From: Propionibacterium sp.
GTDB taxonomy: Bacteria; Actinomycetota; Actinomycetes; Propionibacteriales; Propionibacteriaceae
DNA: 49,998 nucleotides
Assembly: GCA_012838755.1 (NCBI GenBank)
Contig: DUOQ01000046.1
Span: forward strand, 1-49,998
Direction of reading: 5' to 3'
The position numbers and the translations under genes were made by a program. Below the pieces are notes generated by a model. That model had not been told where the DNA came from, did no database searches, and saw only the letters and a list, made by a program, of their open reading frames with translations. Positions 43,362 to 49,998 of this stretch are shown one piece after another (the stretch's first letter is position 1; each line of letters opens with the position of its first letter).

Positions 43362-43390
43362 GGGGCGCCGGGGATCATCCCCGGCGCCCC
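43362..43390 (-). terminator. Strong hairpin terminator downstream of DUF5679
   Basis: GGGGCGCCGGGG (43362-43373) pairs perfectly with CCCCGGCGCCCC (43379-43390) around a 5-nt loop. It begins 20 bp after the DUF5679 stop and is probably its terminator, insulating the ThiF-like gene. Confidence 0.75.
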
Positions 43391-43410
43391 TGACGCGTCC
43401 TCTGCCCGGC

Positions 43411-43572
43411 TCAGGCCTTCGGCAGGAAGCGGGTGAGGTTGGTGCCACACTCGGGGCACTTCGCCTTGGCGATACGGGTGCCCTTCTCGTTGACCGAGAC
43501 GGCGCCCTCGGCCTCGCGGTGGTCCTTGCACTTCACGCAGTAGAACTTGCCGCTGTAGGTGTCGTTCGACAC
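43411..43572 (-). CDS. DUF5679 zinc-ribbon protein
   Basis: This 53-residue protein has two cysteine pairs, YCVKCKDHRE (Cys12, Cys15) and AKCPECGTNL (Cys39, Cys42), which form a probable zinc ribbon as in DUF5679. It ends TRFLPKA. The GTG start has a perfect AGGAGG 6 nt upstream. A TATGCT box (minus strand, 43638-43633) is the likely promoter. Function is unknown; similar small proteins occur widely in actinobacteria. Confidence 0.88.
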   Translation of the reverse strand: MSNDTYSGKFYCVKCKDHREAEGAVSVNEKGTRIAKAKCPECGTNLTRFLPKA

Positions 43573-43632
43573 GTGTTTCCTCCTGGCTGTTCGGTTCCCC
43601 ACCGGACTCGCCCGCTGGGACTTACCCGACCA

Positions 43633-43638
43633 AGCATA
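43633..43638 (-). promoter_or_regulatory. Candidate -10 box (TATGCT) for DUF5679
   Basis: TATGCT on the minus strand lies 61 nt before the GTG, with TGGAAC about 16 nt further upstream as a possible -35. Confidence 0.45.
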
Positions 43639-43667
43639 GGGGAAACACACGCTCGTTCCACGGAGCG

Positions 43668-43745
43668 GACAAGGCAAGACCCCCGGGTGTGTCGGACGCC
43701 TGCCTTCCCCTGCGGGCATCCGACCCCATCCCGGGGGTCCTGTCC
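43668..43745. other. Long structured inverted repeat between two divergent promoters
   Basis: The outer arms GACCCCCGGG (43678-43687) and CCCGGGGGTC (43730-43739) are perfect. GGACA (43668) and TGTCC (43741) extend the base. Inside, GTCGGA (43691-43696) pairs with TCCGAC (43719-43724) and GCC (43698-43700) with GGC (43715-43717), continued by a GU and two GC pairs. The result is an almost continuous long hairpin. It is not a recognisable SRP RNA, tmRNA or RNase P. It may be a small RNA, a terminator or a cruciform-type operator. Confidence 0.55.
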
Positions 43746-43787
43746 ACAACCTACTGGGCCCGCGCGTACCGGGTCAAACATTGCGCT

Positions 43788-43793
43788 TACGCT
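43788..43793 (+). promoter_or_regulatory. -10 box (TACGCT) for the leaderless metallopeptidase gene
   Basis: TACGCT ends 7 nt before the ATG at 43801; no Shine-Dalgarno is present. Confidence 0.5.
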
Positions 43794-43800
43794 GTCGGGC

Positions 43801-44325
43801 ATGGCGACCGAGGACTACGAGGTGCGCACCTCGACACGGCGCACGCGCACGATGACGGCCTTCCGTGAGGGCGGCAAGCTCATCGTCGTCGTCCCCGAGC
43901 ACATGACCGCCCGCCAGCGCCGCGAGATGCTGCCCCCGCTGGTCGACCGCTTCCTGTCGAAGGAGGCGAGGGCGAGGCCCCCGCGGGCCGACGGGGAGCT
44001 CACGGCACGGGCGCTCGAGCTCTACCGCGCCTACATCGGCCCGCAGTCCGCGGGCCCGGAGCCCGCGATCGGCGTCCGCTGGGTGACCAACATGGCCCAG
44101 CGGTGGGGCTCCTGCACCACGGCCACCGGTGAGATCAGGCTGAGTGACCGCCTGCAGACCATGCCCAACTGGGTGGTCGACTACGTGCTGCTGCACGAGG
44201 TCGCCCACCTCGAAGAGCGCGAGCACAGCGTCCGGTTCTGGGAACTCGTCAACGCGCACGCCGAGTCGCCGCGGGCGCGCGGCTTCCTCGAGGGCGTGGA
44301 CTTCGCCCGGCGCCACGCGTCCTGA
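43801..44325 (+). CDS. YgjP/WLM-type zinc metallopeptidase
   Basis: This 174-residue protein has the zincin signature LLHEVAHLEEREHSVRFW, with HEVAH at residues 132-136 and a downstream His142, preceded by the family-typical RWGSC (101-105). This is the YgjP-like/M48-related group (formerly DUF45), related to SprT/WLM-type peptidases that act on DNA-protein crosslinks or ubiquitin-like conjugates in other systems; the substrate here is unknown. It has no signal peptide or membrane helix. The start is supported by the TACGCT box. The gene converges with the DUF2342 gene. Confidence 0.88.
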   Translation: MATEDYEVRTSTRRTRTMTAFREGGKLIVVVPEHMTARQRREMLPPLVDRFLSKEARARPPRADGELTARALELYRAYIGPQSAGPEPAIGVRWVTNMAQRWGSCTTATGEIRLSDRLQTMPNWVVDYVLLHEVAHLEEREHSVRFWELVNAHAESPRARGFLEGVDFARRHAS

Positions 44326-44326
44326 C

Positions 44327-44343
44327 GCCGGGGGAGTCCCGGC
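44327..44343. terminator. Hairpin between convergent metallopeptidase and DUF2342 genes
   Basis: GCCGGG and CCCGGC form a 6-bp stem with a 5-nt loop that fills the 18-nt gap between the two stop codons. It could act in both directions. Confidence 0.45.
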
Positions 44344-45693
44344 TCACGCGGTGGGCGGTTCCTGCCCACGCTCCTGCTCGATGAGGCGCGCGAGGGCGGC
44401 GTCCAGGTCGTCGAGCTCGGCGGTCGCCTGTTCGGCGACGTGGCCGTGGGCCGCGAAGCCCAGCGGGTCGTCGAGGTCGGCCCCGGTCGGCACGAGGTCG
44501 GGGTGGCTCCACACTGCGTCCCGCTCCTCGATGCCCTTGCTCGTGCGCACGGCCGCCCACACGTTGGCGGCGTCCCGGACGCGGCGGGGCCGCAACTCGA
44601 GGTTGAGCAGGGTCTTCAGGGCGCTCTCGGACGCCCCGGCCGACGCCCGGCGGCGGCGCACCATCTCGAGCAGCGCCTCGGCCCGCGGCATGAGCGTGGC
44701 CGTCGTCTGCGAGACCACGTCGTCGACCCAGCCCTCGACGTTGGCGACGAGGGTCTCCAGGCGGCCGAGGATCTCGACCTGCTCGGGGGACAGCGCCGGC
44801 TGGAACAGGCGCCCCGCCATCTGCTGGCCGAACTCCTCCATGCGCTCGGGGGTGAGGCCGCCCTGCATCTGGGCCTCCATGGCCTCCTCGAAGGCGCTGG
44901 GGTCGATCGTGATGCCGCGGGCGTAGTGCTCGATGAGCGCGAGCATCTGGGGCCCGAGCCACGGGACGTTCGCGAAGAGGCGCTGGCGTGCCGCCTCGCG
45001 CAGGGCGAGGTACAGGCGCACATCCGCGAGGGGGACGTCCAAGCCGTCGGCGAACGCGCTGATGTTCGTGGGCAGCAGGGCGACCACGGGCTTCTGCGTC
45101 AGCGGGAAGCCCAGGTCGGAGCCCGACAGGACGTCGGTGGCGAGCTGGCCGATGCCCTGTCCCACCTGCGCGGACAGCATGCCGGTCGCGGCCATCCGCA
45201 TCATCGGCTCCATCATCTGCACCATGGCCTGCGCCTCGGGCTCGGCCCGCTTCAGCAGCGAGCCGACGGCGGTGGCCAAGGAGTTCGACACGCTCCCCGC
45301 GAGTTGCTCCCAGGTGCCGATGGTCGCCTCGACCCATTCGGCCCGGCTCCACGTGGCGGCGGCCGCCGACGTCCGGCCGAACGCGGTGTGCTCGTCGAGC
45401 CACAGCTCGGCCAGCCCCACCGTGTCGCGGATCGCGACCGCATCCGACGCCGCAGGGCTCGGGTCGGGCCCGGCCGCGGCGGTCACCTTGCGCGCGATGT
45501 CCTTGATCAGGGTCCAGTTGAGGCCGTCGCCCGACGCGCCGCCCATCGACGACATCTGCCGGGAGAACTGCTGCATCGCCTGCTGCAGGGGACCCATCAA
45601 CTGGTTGATGTCGAAGGTCCCGTCCGGCCCCGGTGTGATGCCGAACTGCCGCAGGAACTCCTCCATCGGATTCGGTTGCTCCTCGGATGCCAT
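44344..45693 (-). CDS. DUF2342 / Zincin_2 family protein
   Basis: This 449-residue protein starts MASEEQPNPMEEFLRQFG and has LNWTLIKDIARKVT, DLGFPLTQKPVVALLPTNIS and LYLALREAARQRLFANVPWL, followed by the GWVDDVVSQTTATLMPRAEA and LLNLELRPRRVRDAANVW segments. The family is described as zincin-like, with a sub-branch associated with F420 biosynthesis, but I see no HExxH motif in this member; REAAR stands in the likely position. The ATG at 45693 has AAGGGAG about 7 nt upstream. It diverges from the PDZ-protease gene by about 80 bp, matching the Rv3195/Rv3194c pair in M. tuberculosis. Confidence 0.88.
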   Translation of the reverse strand: MASEEQPNPMEEFLRQFGITPGPDGTFDINQLMGPLQQAMQQFSRQMSSMGGASGDGLNWTLIKDIARKVTAAAGPDPSPAASDAVAIRDTVGLAELWLDEHTAFGRTSAAAATWSRAEWVEATIGTWEQLAGSVSNSLATAVGSLLKRAEPEAQAMVQMMEPMMRMAATGMLSAQVGQGIGQLATDVLSGSDLGFPLTQKPVVALLPTNISAFADGLDVPLADVRLYLALREAARQRLFANVPWLGPQMLALIEHYARGITIDPSAFEEAMEAQMQGGLTPERMEEFGQQMAGRLFQPALSPEQVEILGRLETLVANVEGWVDDVVSQTTATLMPRAEALLEMVRRRRASAGASESALKTLLNLELRPRRVRDAANVWAAVRTSKGIEERDAVWSHPDLVPTGADLDDPLGFAAHGHVAEQATAELDDLDAALARLIEQERGQEPPTA

Positions 45694-45762
45694 GTGGCGA
45701 CTCCCTTCTTGACCCACCCCATTGTGGTGCATCGGGCAAGAGGGGGCATCCTGGCCGCACGG

Positions 45763-45768
45763 TAGGAT
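45763..45768 (+). promoter_or_regulatory. -10 box (TAGGAT) for the leaderless PDZ-protease gene
   Basis: TAGGAT ends 7 nt before the ATG at 45776; no Shine-Dalgarno is present. Confidence 0.5.
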
Positions 45769-45775
45769 TCCGGAC

Positions 45776-46825
45776 ATGACCAAGCAGACGTGGACGGCCG
45801 CCGTGTCCGCGTTGTTGTTCGTGGTCGCCGCCGCCATCGTGGCGATGACGCCGGTCCCGTTCGTCACCTACTCGGCCGGCGCCACCCACGAGCTGCTCGG
45901 CGAGGTCGACGGCCAACCGGTCATCTCCGTGGAGGGCCTGGACACCTACGAGTCCGTCGGGCGGGTCCTCATGACGACGGTCAGCATCACCCGCTCGGAC
46001 GCCCCCGTCAGCCTCCCCGAGGTCCTCTACGCCCACTGGGCCCCCGACCGCGAGGTCTACCCCCGCGACTACGTGTACCCGCCGAGCTCGGGCGTGGCCG
46101 AGATCAGCGCCCGCGAGGCCCAGCAGATGGCCACGTCGCAGGCGGACGCCGCCGCCGCGGCCCTGCGTGCGGCCGGGATCGCGGTGGAGCAGGTCCCGAT
46201 GGTGCAGTCGGTCGCGAGCACGGGGCCGGCGAACGAGAAGATCTTCCCCGGCGACTTCGTCCTCGCGGTCGACGGGGTGCCCACCCCGACCGTCGCGGAC
46301 GTGCGGGAGGCGGTGGAGAGCCGCGCCATCGGCGAGTCGATCACCTTCATGGTGCGCCGCGACCGCGAGGAACGGGCGGTCACGTTCGACACCGCCTCGT
46401 CCAAGACGCAGGACGGGCTCCCCGTGTGGGGCGGCAACCTCGTGATGGGCTACAGCTACGCCCCCCGCGTCCACATCAACCTCGACCCCGGCCTGGGTGG
46501 CCCCAGCGCCGGCCTGATGCTGGCCCTGGCCGTCTTCGAGAGCATCACGCCCGATGACGTCTCCGGCGAACGCGTGCTGGCGGGGACCGGGGCCATCGAC
46601 GGTGCCGGGACGGTCAGCCAGGTCGGCGGCATCCGTGAGAAGCTGGCCGGAGCCGAGCGTGCGGGGGCGGACATCTTCTTCGTGCCCGACTCGAACTGCA
46701 GTGACCTGGCCGGGGTGGAGTCGAGCGTGCGCATCGTCAGTGTCGGCACGCTGGAGGACGCGATCGCGTCCCTCGACCTGCTGAACGACCCGGCCACCGA
46801 ACAACTCGTGAGGGGATGCGCATGA
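45776..46825 (+). CDS. Membrane-anchored PDZ/Lon-like serine protease (YlbL family)
   Basis: This 349-residue protein has an N-terminal membrane anchor (residues 8-25). A PDZ domain (about 140-205) with KIFPGDFVLAVDGVPTPTVA follows, then a Lon-type proteolytic domain. The catalytic dyad is Ser244 in GGPSAGL and Lys289 in GGIREKLAGA. The active site faces outside the membrane. The Bacillus YlbL homologue degrades a cell-division inhibitor after DNA damage; a role here is inferred only from similarity. The leaderless start is supported by TAGGAT. The stop overlaps the next gene's ATG (ATGA). Rv3194c is the probable M. tuberculosis counterpart. Confidence 0.93.
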   Translation: MTKQTWTAAVSALLFVVAAAIVAMTPVPFVTYSAGATHELLGEVDGQPVISVEGLDTYESVGRVLMTTVSITRSDAPVSLPEVLYAHWAPDREVYPRDYVYPPSSGVAEISAREAQQMATSQADAAAAALRAAGIAVEQVPMVQSVASTGPANEKIFPGDFVLAVDGVPTPTVADVREAVESRAIGESITFMVRRDREERAVTFDTASSKTQDGLPVWGGNLVMGYSYAPRVHINLDPGLGGPSAGLMLALAVFESITPDDVSGERVLAGTGAIDGAGTVSQVGGIREKLAGAERAGADIFFVPDSNCSDLAGVESSVRIVSVGTLEDAIASLDLLNDPATEQLVRGCA

Positions 46826-47337
46826 CCGACGATGCCCTGGTGGCCGCGCTCATGGAGATCGAGCGCCACGTCGCACACGGCGGGTGGGGCCAGCCCGCGC
46901 GCCTGTTCGCGCTCGTCCCGACGGCCGAGCTGGTGGCGGCCGAGCCGGCCCTGGCCGAGCAGATCGCGCGCCCCGACGAGCTGCCCGAGGGCGCCCTGAG
47001 CTCGATCGAGCAGGACGGCTTCCACACCGGCGCCGACCTCCTCGAGGACCTCGACCGCATCACGTGGCCGCCCGCCGTCCACGGCTGCGCCCTCTCCGTG
47101 GAGCGCCTGTTCGTCCCCCCGCACGTCGAGGACCAGATCCCCGACGACCCCGAGCAGGCCACGGCGTTCGTCGCCGAGCACCCCGAACGCCACGACGTGC
47201 GCGTGGTGGTGGGCGTGACCCGTGGTGGGTCGCGCTACGGTGTCGCGCGCCTGGCCACCAACCCCGATGACCTCCTGGCCGCGGACGACCTCGTCCCCGG
47301 CCTGGGCGATGCCCTCGCCCGAACCCTGTCCGACTGA
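46822..47337 (+). CDS. PPA1309-family protein
   Basis: This 171-residue acidic protein includes HVAHGGWGQPARLFALVPTA, followed by HGCALSVERLFVPPHVEDQI and VVGVTRGGSRYGVARL. The pattern is the PPA1309 family named from Cutibacterium acnes; function is unknown. I chose ATG 46822 because it overlaps the upstream stop (ATGA) and has GAGGGG 6 nt upstream. An ATG at 46816 would lie inside that ribosome-binding site. It is followed by the UPF0182 gene after 23 nt, and all three genes probably form one operon. Confidence 0.85.
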   Translation: MTDDALVAALMEIERHVAHGGWGQPARLFALVPTAELVAAEPALAEQIARPDELPEGALSSIEQDGFHTGADLLEDLDRITWPPAVHGCALSVERLFVPPHVEDQIPDDPEQATAFVAEHPERHDVRVVVGVTRGGSRYGVARLATNPDDLLAADDLVPGLGDALARTLSD

Positions 47338-47360
47338 GCCCCATAGAGGAGCCCTTCGCC

Positions 47361-49998
47361 GTGCAAGCCCCCGTCTCCCCCCGTCGTAGCCCCGTCGTGG
47401 TGACGGCCGTGATCCTGGCCGTCCTGGTCGGCGCCTTCCTGCTGTTCTCGGGGATCTGGACCGAGAAGCTCTGGTACGACTCCACGGGGTTCACCGGCGT
47501 CTTCTGGACCCAATTCGTCACCCGTGCCGTGCTGTTCCTGGTCGGGTTCCTGGTGGTCGGCGGCCTGTTGTGGGTCAACATGGCGATCGCCTTCCGCTCC
47601 CGGCCCCAGCACCGACGCACCGGCGCGTCCGCCGTGCTGGACCGCTACCGCGACCTGCTGGAGCAGAACGCGCTGACCGCGCTGATCCTGCCCGCCGGCG
47701 TGTTCGGCTTCATGGCCGGCCTGTCGAGCGCCACCCAGACCCTGCCCGTCCTCGCCTGGCTCAACCGGGTGAAGGCGGGCGTCGCCGAGCCGACCTTCGG
47801 CCTCGACGTCACCTTCTTCATGCTCGAGTACCCGGTATGGCGTCTGGCGGCCTCGCTGCTGATGAGCGGTCTGGTGTTCGCGTTCGTGGCGGCCGCGGCC
47901 ATCCACTTCGCGGTCGGGAACCTCGCTCCGGGGCGCGAAAGCGGTCGCCGCACCGCACGCCCGGCGATGGTGCACCTGTCCGTGCTGGGCGCGATCGCCC
48001 TGGTCCTCTACGGCATCCAGAACCTGCTCGACCGGTACGCGCTGGTCCTCGACCAGGGCACCCTTTACACCGGCCTGCACTACACCGACGCCGCCGCCCG
48101 GATGAACGCCAAGCTCGTGGTGGCGATCATCGCCTTCATCGTCGCGGCCCTGTTCGTGGTGAACATCTTCTGGCAACGGACGGTCGTGCCCGGCGCGGGC
48201 GTGGTGCTCATGGTGGTGTCGAGCCTGATCCTGTCGGCGATCTACCCGATGGTCGTGCAGACCTTCCAGGTCCGGCCGAACGAGCCCGACCGGGAGAACG
48301 ACTTCATCGCGATGCACCTCGAGGCCACCAAGGAGGCCTACGGCATCGAGGCCACCGACATCACCGAGTACGAGGCGGTGACACACGTCTCACCCGGCCA
48401 GCTGGCCGAGGACGCCGCGGCCCTGCCCGGCATCCGCCTGATGGACCCGCAGGTGATCGGCCCGACGTTCGACCAGCTCCAGCAGGTGCGCGGCTACTAC
48501 GCCTTCCCCGAGATCCTCGACATCGACCGCTACATGATCGACGGCCAGATGACCGACGTCGTGATCGCGGCCCGCGAGCTCAACCAGGCCAACATCCCCG
48601 ACCCCAACTGGAACAACCTCCACACCGTCTACACCCACGGCCACGGCTTCGTGTCGGCCTACGGCAACCGCCGCCAGGGCAACGGTGAGCCGGTCTGGAT
48701 CACCCGGGACATCCCGCCGGTGGGCAAGATCGAGGAGAGCCAGTCGCGCATCTACTTCGGCGAGCAGTCCAACAACTTCGCCATCGTCGGTCGCGCCGAG
48801 GGCCAGCAGCCGATCGAGCTCGACTCGCCCGGTGGCGCCGAGGGCGGCGGCGAGCAGTACAACGAGTACGACGGCACCGGCGGCGTCCCCATGGGAGACC
48901 TGTGGCACCGCCTGCTGTACGCCACCCGCTTCGCCGACATCAACATCCTGCTTTCGGAGCGCGTGAACGAGAACTCGCGCATCCTGTACGACCGCACGCC
49001 CAAGCAGCGCGTCGAGAAGGTCGCGCCGTGGCTGACCGTCGACAACAACCTGTACCCGGCGATCGTCGACGGCCGCCTGGTCTGGATCGTGGACGCCTAC
49101 ACGACGTCCGCGACGTACCCCAACAGCCAGCGGGTGCTGCTCGACCAGGCCACGTCGACGACCCAGACGACGGTGCTGGGCGCGCAGCTGGCCCAGCCGA
49201 TCAACTACATGCGCAACTCGGTCAAGGCCATCGTGGACGCCTACGACGGCACCGTGGAGCTCTACGCCTGGGACGAGGAGGACCCGCTCCTGCGCACGTG
49301 GTCCGACGCGTTCCCCGGCACAGTGACCCCGCGCAGCGAGATCAGCGACGACCTGCTGGCCCACTTGCGCTACCCCGAGGACCTGTTCAAGGTGCAGCGC
49401 GAACTGCTCGGCCGCTACCACGTCGACCACCCGCGCGTCTGGTACGGCGGCACCGACCAGTGGCAGGTGCCGGTCGACCCGGTGCAGCAGAACGAGCGGC
49501 TGAAGGAGCCGACGTACTACCTGTCGATCAAGTGGCCCACCGACGACGAGCCCGTGTTCAGCCAGACCGCCGTGTTCGTCCCCCAGAACCGCGCCAACCT
49601 GGCCAGCTACCTGGCGGTCAACGCCGACGCCTCCAGCGACAAGTACGGCGAGCTGCGCATCCTGCGGATGTCCGACACCCAGCAGATCGACGGGCCCGGC
49701 CAGACGCAGAACGCCATCACGCAGAACCCCGAGGTCGCGGCCAAGCTGCTGCCGTACACGCAGACGCGCGGGTCGGCGTCCATCAAGTTCGGCAACCTGC
49801 TGACCCTGCCGATGGGCAACGGCCTGCTCTACGTCGAGCCGATCTACACCGAGCGGACCGGCAGCGCCGGCGCCTACCCGGCGCTGACGTTCGTCGTGGT
49901 GCGCTTCGGTGAGCACGTCGGCATCGGGAACACGCTGCAGGAGGCCCTCGACCTGGTGTTCCGTGGGGACGCCGGCGCCGAGACCGGGGAGCTGCCGG
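47361..49998 (+). CDS. UPF0182-family membrane protein, 3' end outside the window
   Basis: The visible 879 codons start GTG with GAGGAG (47345-47350) upstream and reach the window edge without a stop. About seven transmembrane helices occupy the first 320 residues, for example VVVTAVILAVLVGAFLLFSG (12-31), AVLFLVGFLVVGGLLWVNMA (56-75), LLMSGLVFAFVAAAAIHFAV and GVVLMVVSSLILSAIYPMVV. A large extracytoplasmic domain follows, with PDRENDFIAMHLEATKEAYG, VRGYYAFPEILDIDRYMIDG and RIYFGEQSNNFAIVGRAEGQ, as in UPF0182 (Rv3193c in M. tuberculosis). Transport or protease-associated roles have been suggested for relatives, but none is established. Confidence 0.92.
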   Translation, partial: MQAPVSPRRSPVVVTAVILAVLVGAFLLFSGIWTEKLWYDSTGFTGVFWTQFVTRAVLFLVGFLVVGGLLWVNMAIAFRSRPQHRRTGASAVLDRYRDLLEQNALTALILPAGVFGFMAGLSSATQTLPVLAWLNRVKAGVAEPTFGLDVTFFMLEYPVWRLAASLLMSGLVFAFVAAAAIHFAVGNLAPGRESGRRTARPAMVHLSVLGAIALVLYGIQNLLDRYALVLDQGTLYTGLHYTDAAARMNAKLVVAIIAFIVAALFVVNIFWQRTVVPGAGVVLMVVSSLILSAIYPMVVQTFQVRPNEPDRENDFIAMHLEATKEAYGIEATDITEYEAVTHVSPGQLAEDAAALPGIRLMDPQVIGPTFDQLQQVRGYYAFPEILDIDRYMIDGQMTDVVIAARELNQANIPDPNWNNLHTVYTHGHGFVSAYGNRRQGNGEPVWITRDIPPVGKIEESQSRIYFGEQSNNFAIVGRAEGQQPIELDSPGGAEGGGEQYNEYDGTGGVPMGDLWHRLLYATRFADINILLSERVNENSRILYDRTPKQRVEKVAPWLTVDNNLYPAIVDGRLVWIVDAYTTSATYPNSQRVLLDQATSTTQTTVLGAQLAQPINYMRNSVKAIVDAYDGTVELYAWDEEDPLLRTWSDAFPGTVTPRSEISDDLLAHLRYPEDLFKVQRELLGRYHVDHPRVWYGGTDQWQVPVDPVQQNERLKEPTYYLSIKWPTDDEPVFSQTAVFVPQNRANLASYLAVNADASSDKYGELRILRMSDTQQIDGPGQTQNAITQNPEVAAKLLPYTQTRGSASIKFGNLLTLPMGNGLLYVEPIYTERTGSAGAYPALTFVVVRFGEHVGIGNTLQEALDLVFRGDAGAETGELP

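Noticed and set aside
43668-43745. Possible SRP RNA (ffs) or 6C RNA at the long hairpin
   Set aside because: It lacks the conserved SRP core sequence and the six-cytosine loops of 6C RNA, so I describe only an unidentified structure.

Overview
The window is very GC-rich (roughly 70% or more), densely coded DNA from an actinobacterium. Several gene families point to a member of the Propionibacteriaceae or a close relative: a PPA1309-family protein, DUF3107, DUF6912, an Rv3235-like protein, a UPF0182 membrane protein, a 180-kDa-class NAD-glutamate dehydrogenase, AdnAB and UvrD2. I see no rRNA, tRNA, CRISPR array, phage or insertion sequence. From memory of the Mycobacterium tuberculosis gene order, much of the window looks like a rearranged version of the Rv3193c-Rv3242c region. 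It looks like a chromosomal backbone with local insertions rather than a mobile island.

Region 1 (1-7.8 kb): the tail of a ComF-like phosphoribosyltransferase gene, then amtB-glnK (minus strand) for ammonium uptake and P-II signalling. These are followed by hpf (ribosome hibernation), a YcaQ/AlkX-type DNA glycosylase translationally coupled to hpf, secA, an Rv3235-like gene and a DUF6912 gene.

Region 2 (7.8-19.1 kb): Ku, delta-1-pyrroline-5-carboxylate dehydrogenase (pruA), a DUF2505 protein, a very large NAD-glutamate dehydrogenase and a PHP-domain phosphoesterase. Next is a tryptophanyl-tRNA synthetase gene preceded by an unannotated leader peptide (MKQLGWWQA) and mutually exclusive hairpins, which form a classical Trp attenuator. 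A membrane protein gene overlaps the end of trpS. A DinB/DUF664 gene follows that is broken by several frameshifts. PruA and Gdh together would take proline-derived glutamate semialdehyde to 2-oxoglutarate and ammonium.

Region 3 (19-22 kb, minus strand): a DEAD-box RNA helicase, DUF3107, a nested palindromic element of about 68 bp, and a stand-alone LigD-type NHEJ polymerase.

Region 4 (22-42.5 kb): a concentration of DNA-end-processing machinery. It contains adnA-adnB, nudC, a short UvrA-like ATPase, a CarD-family regulator, a complete recC-recB-recD operon and uvrD2-HRDC. Thus two complete RecBCD-class helicase-nucleases and a third SF1 helicase lie within about 20 kb. Compared with the mycobacterial order adnAB-nudC-uvrD2, the uvrA-like, carD and recBCD genes look inserted, while whiB7, the channel gene and the glutaredoxin gene are absent.

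Region 5 (42.5-50 kb): an orphan ThiF/ocin-cyclodehydratase-like protein, a DUF5679 zinc ribbon, a YgjP-type metallopeptidase, a DUF2342 protein, a PDZ-Lon-like (YlbL) membrane protease, a PPA1309-family protein and a UPF0182 membrane protein that runs off the end.

Many genes have a TANNNT box ending 6-8 nt before the start codon and no Shine-Dalgarno sequence, which suggests widespread leaderless transcription. I used this to choose several starts. All functional calls come from reading motifs by eye; no database search was run.
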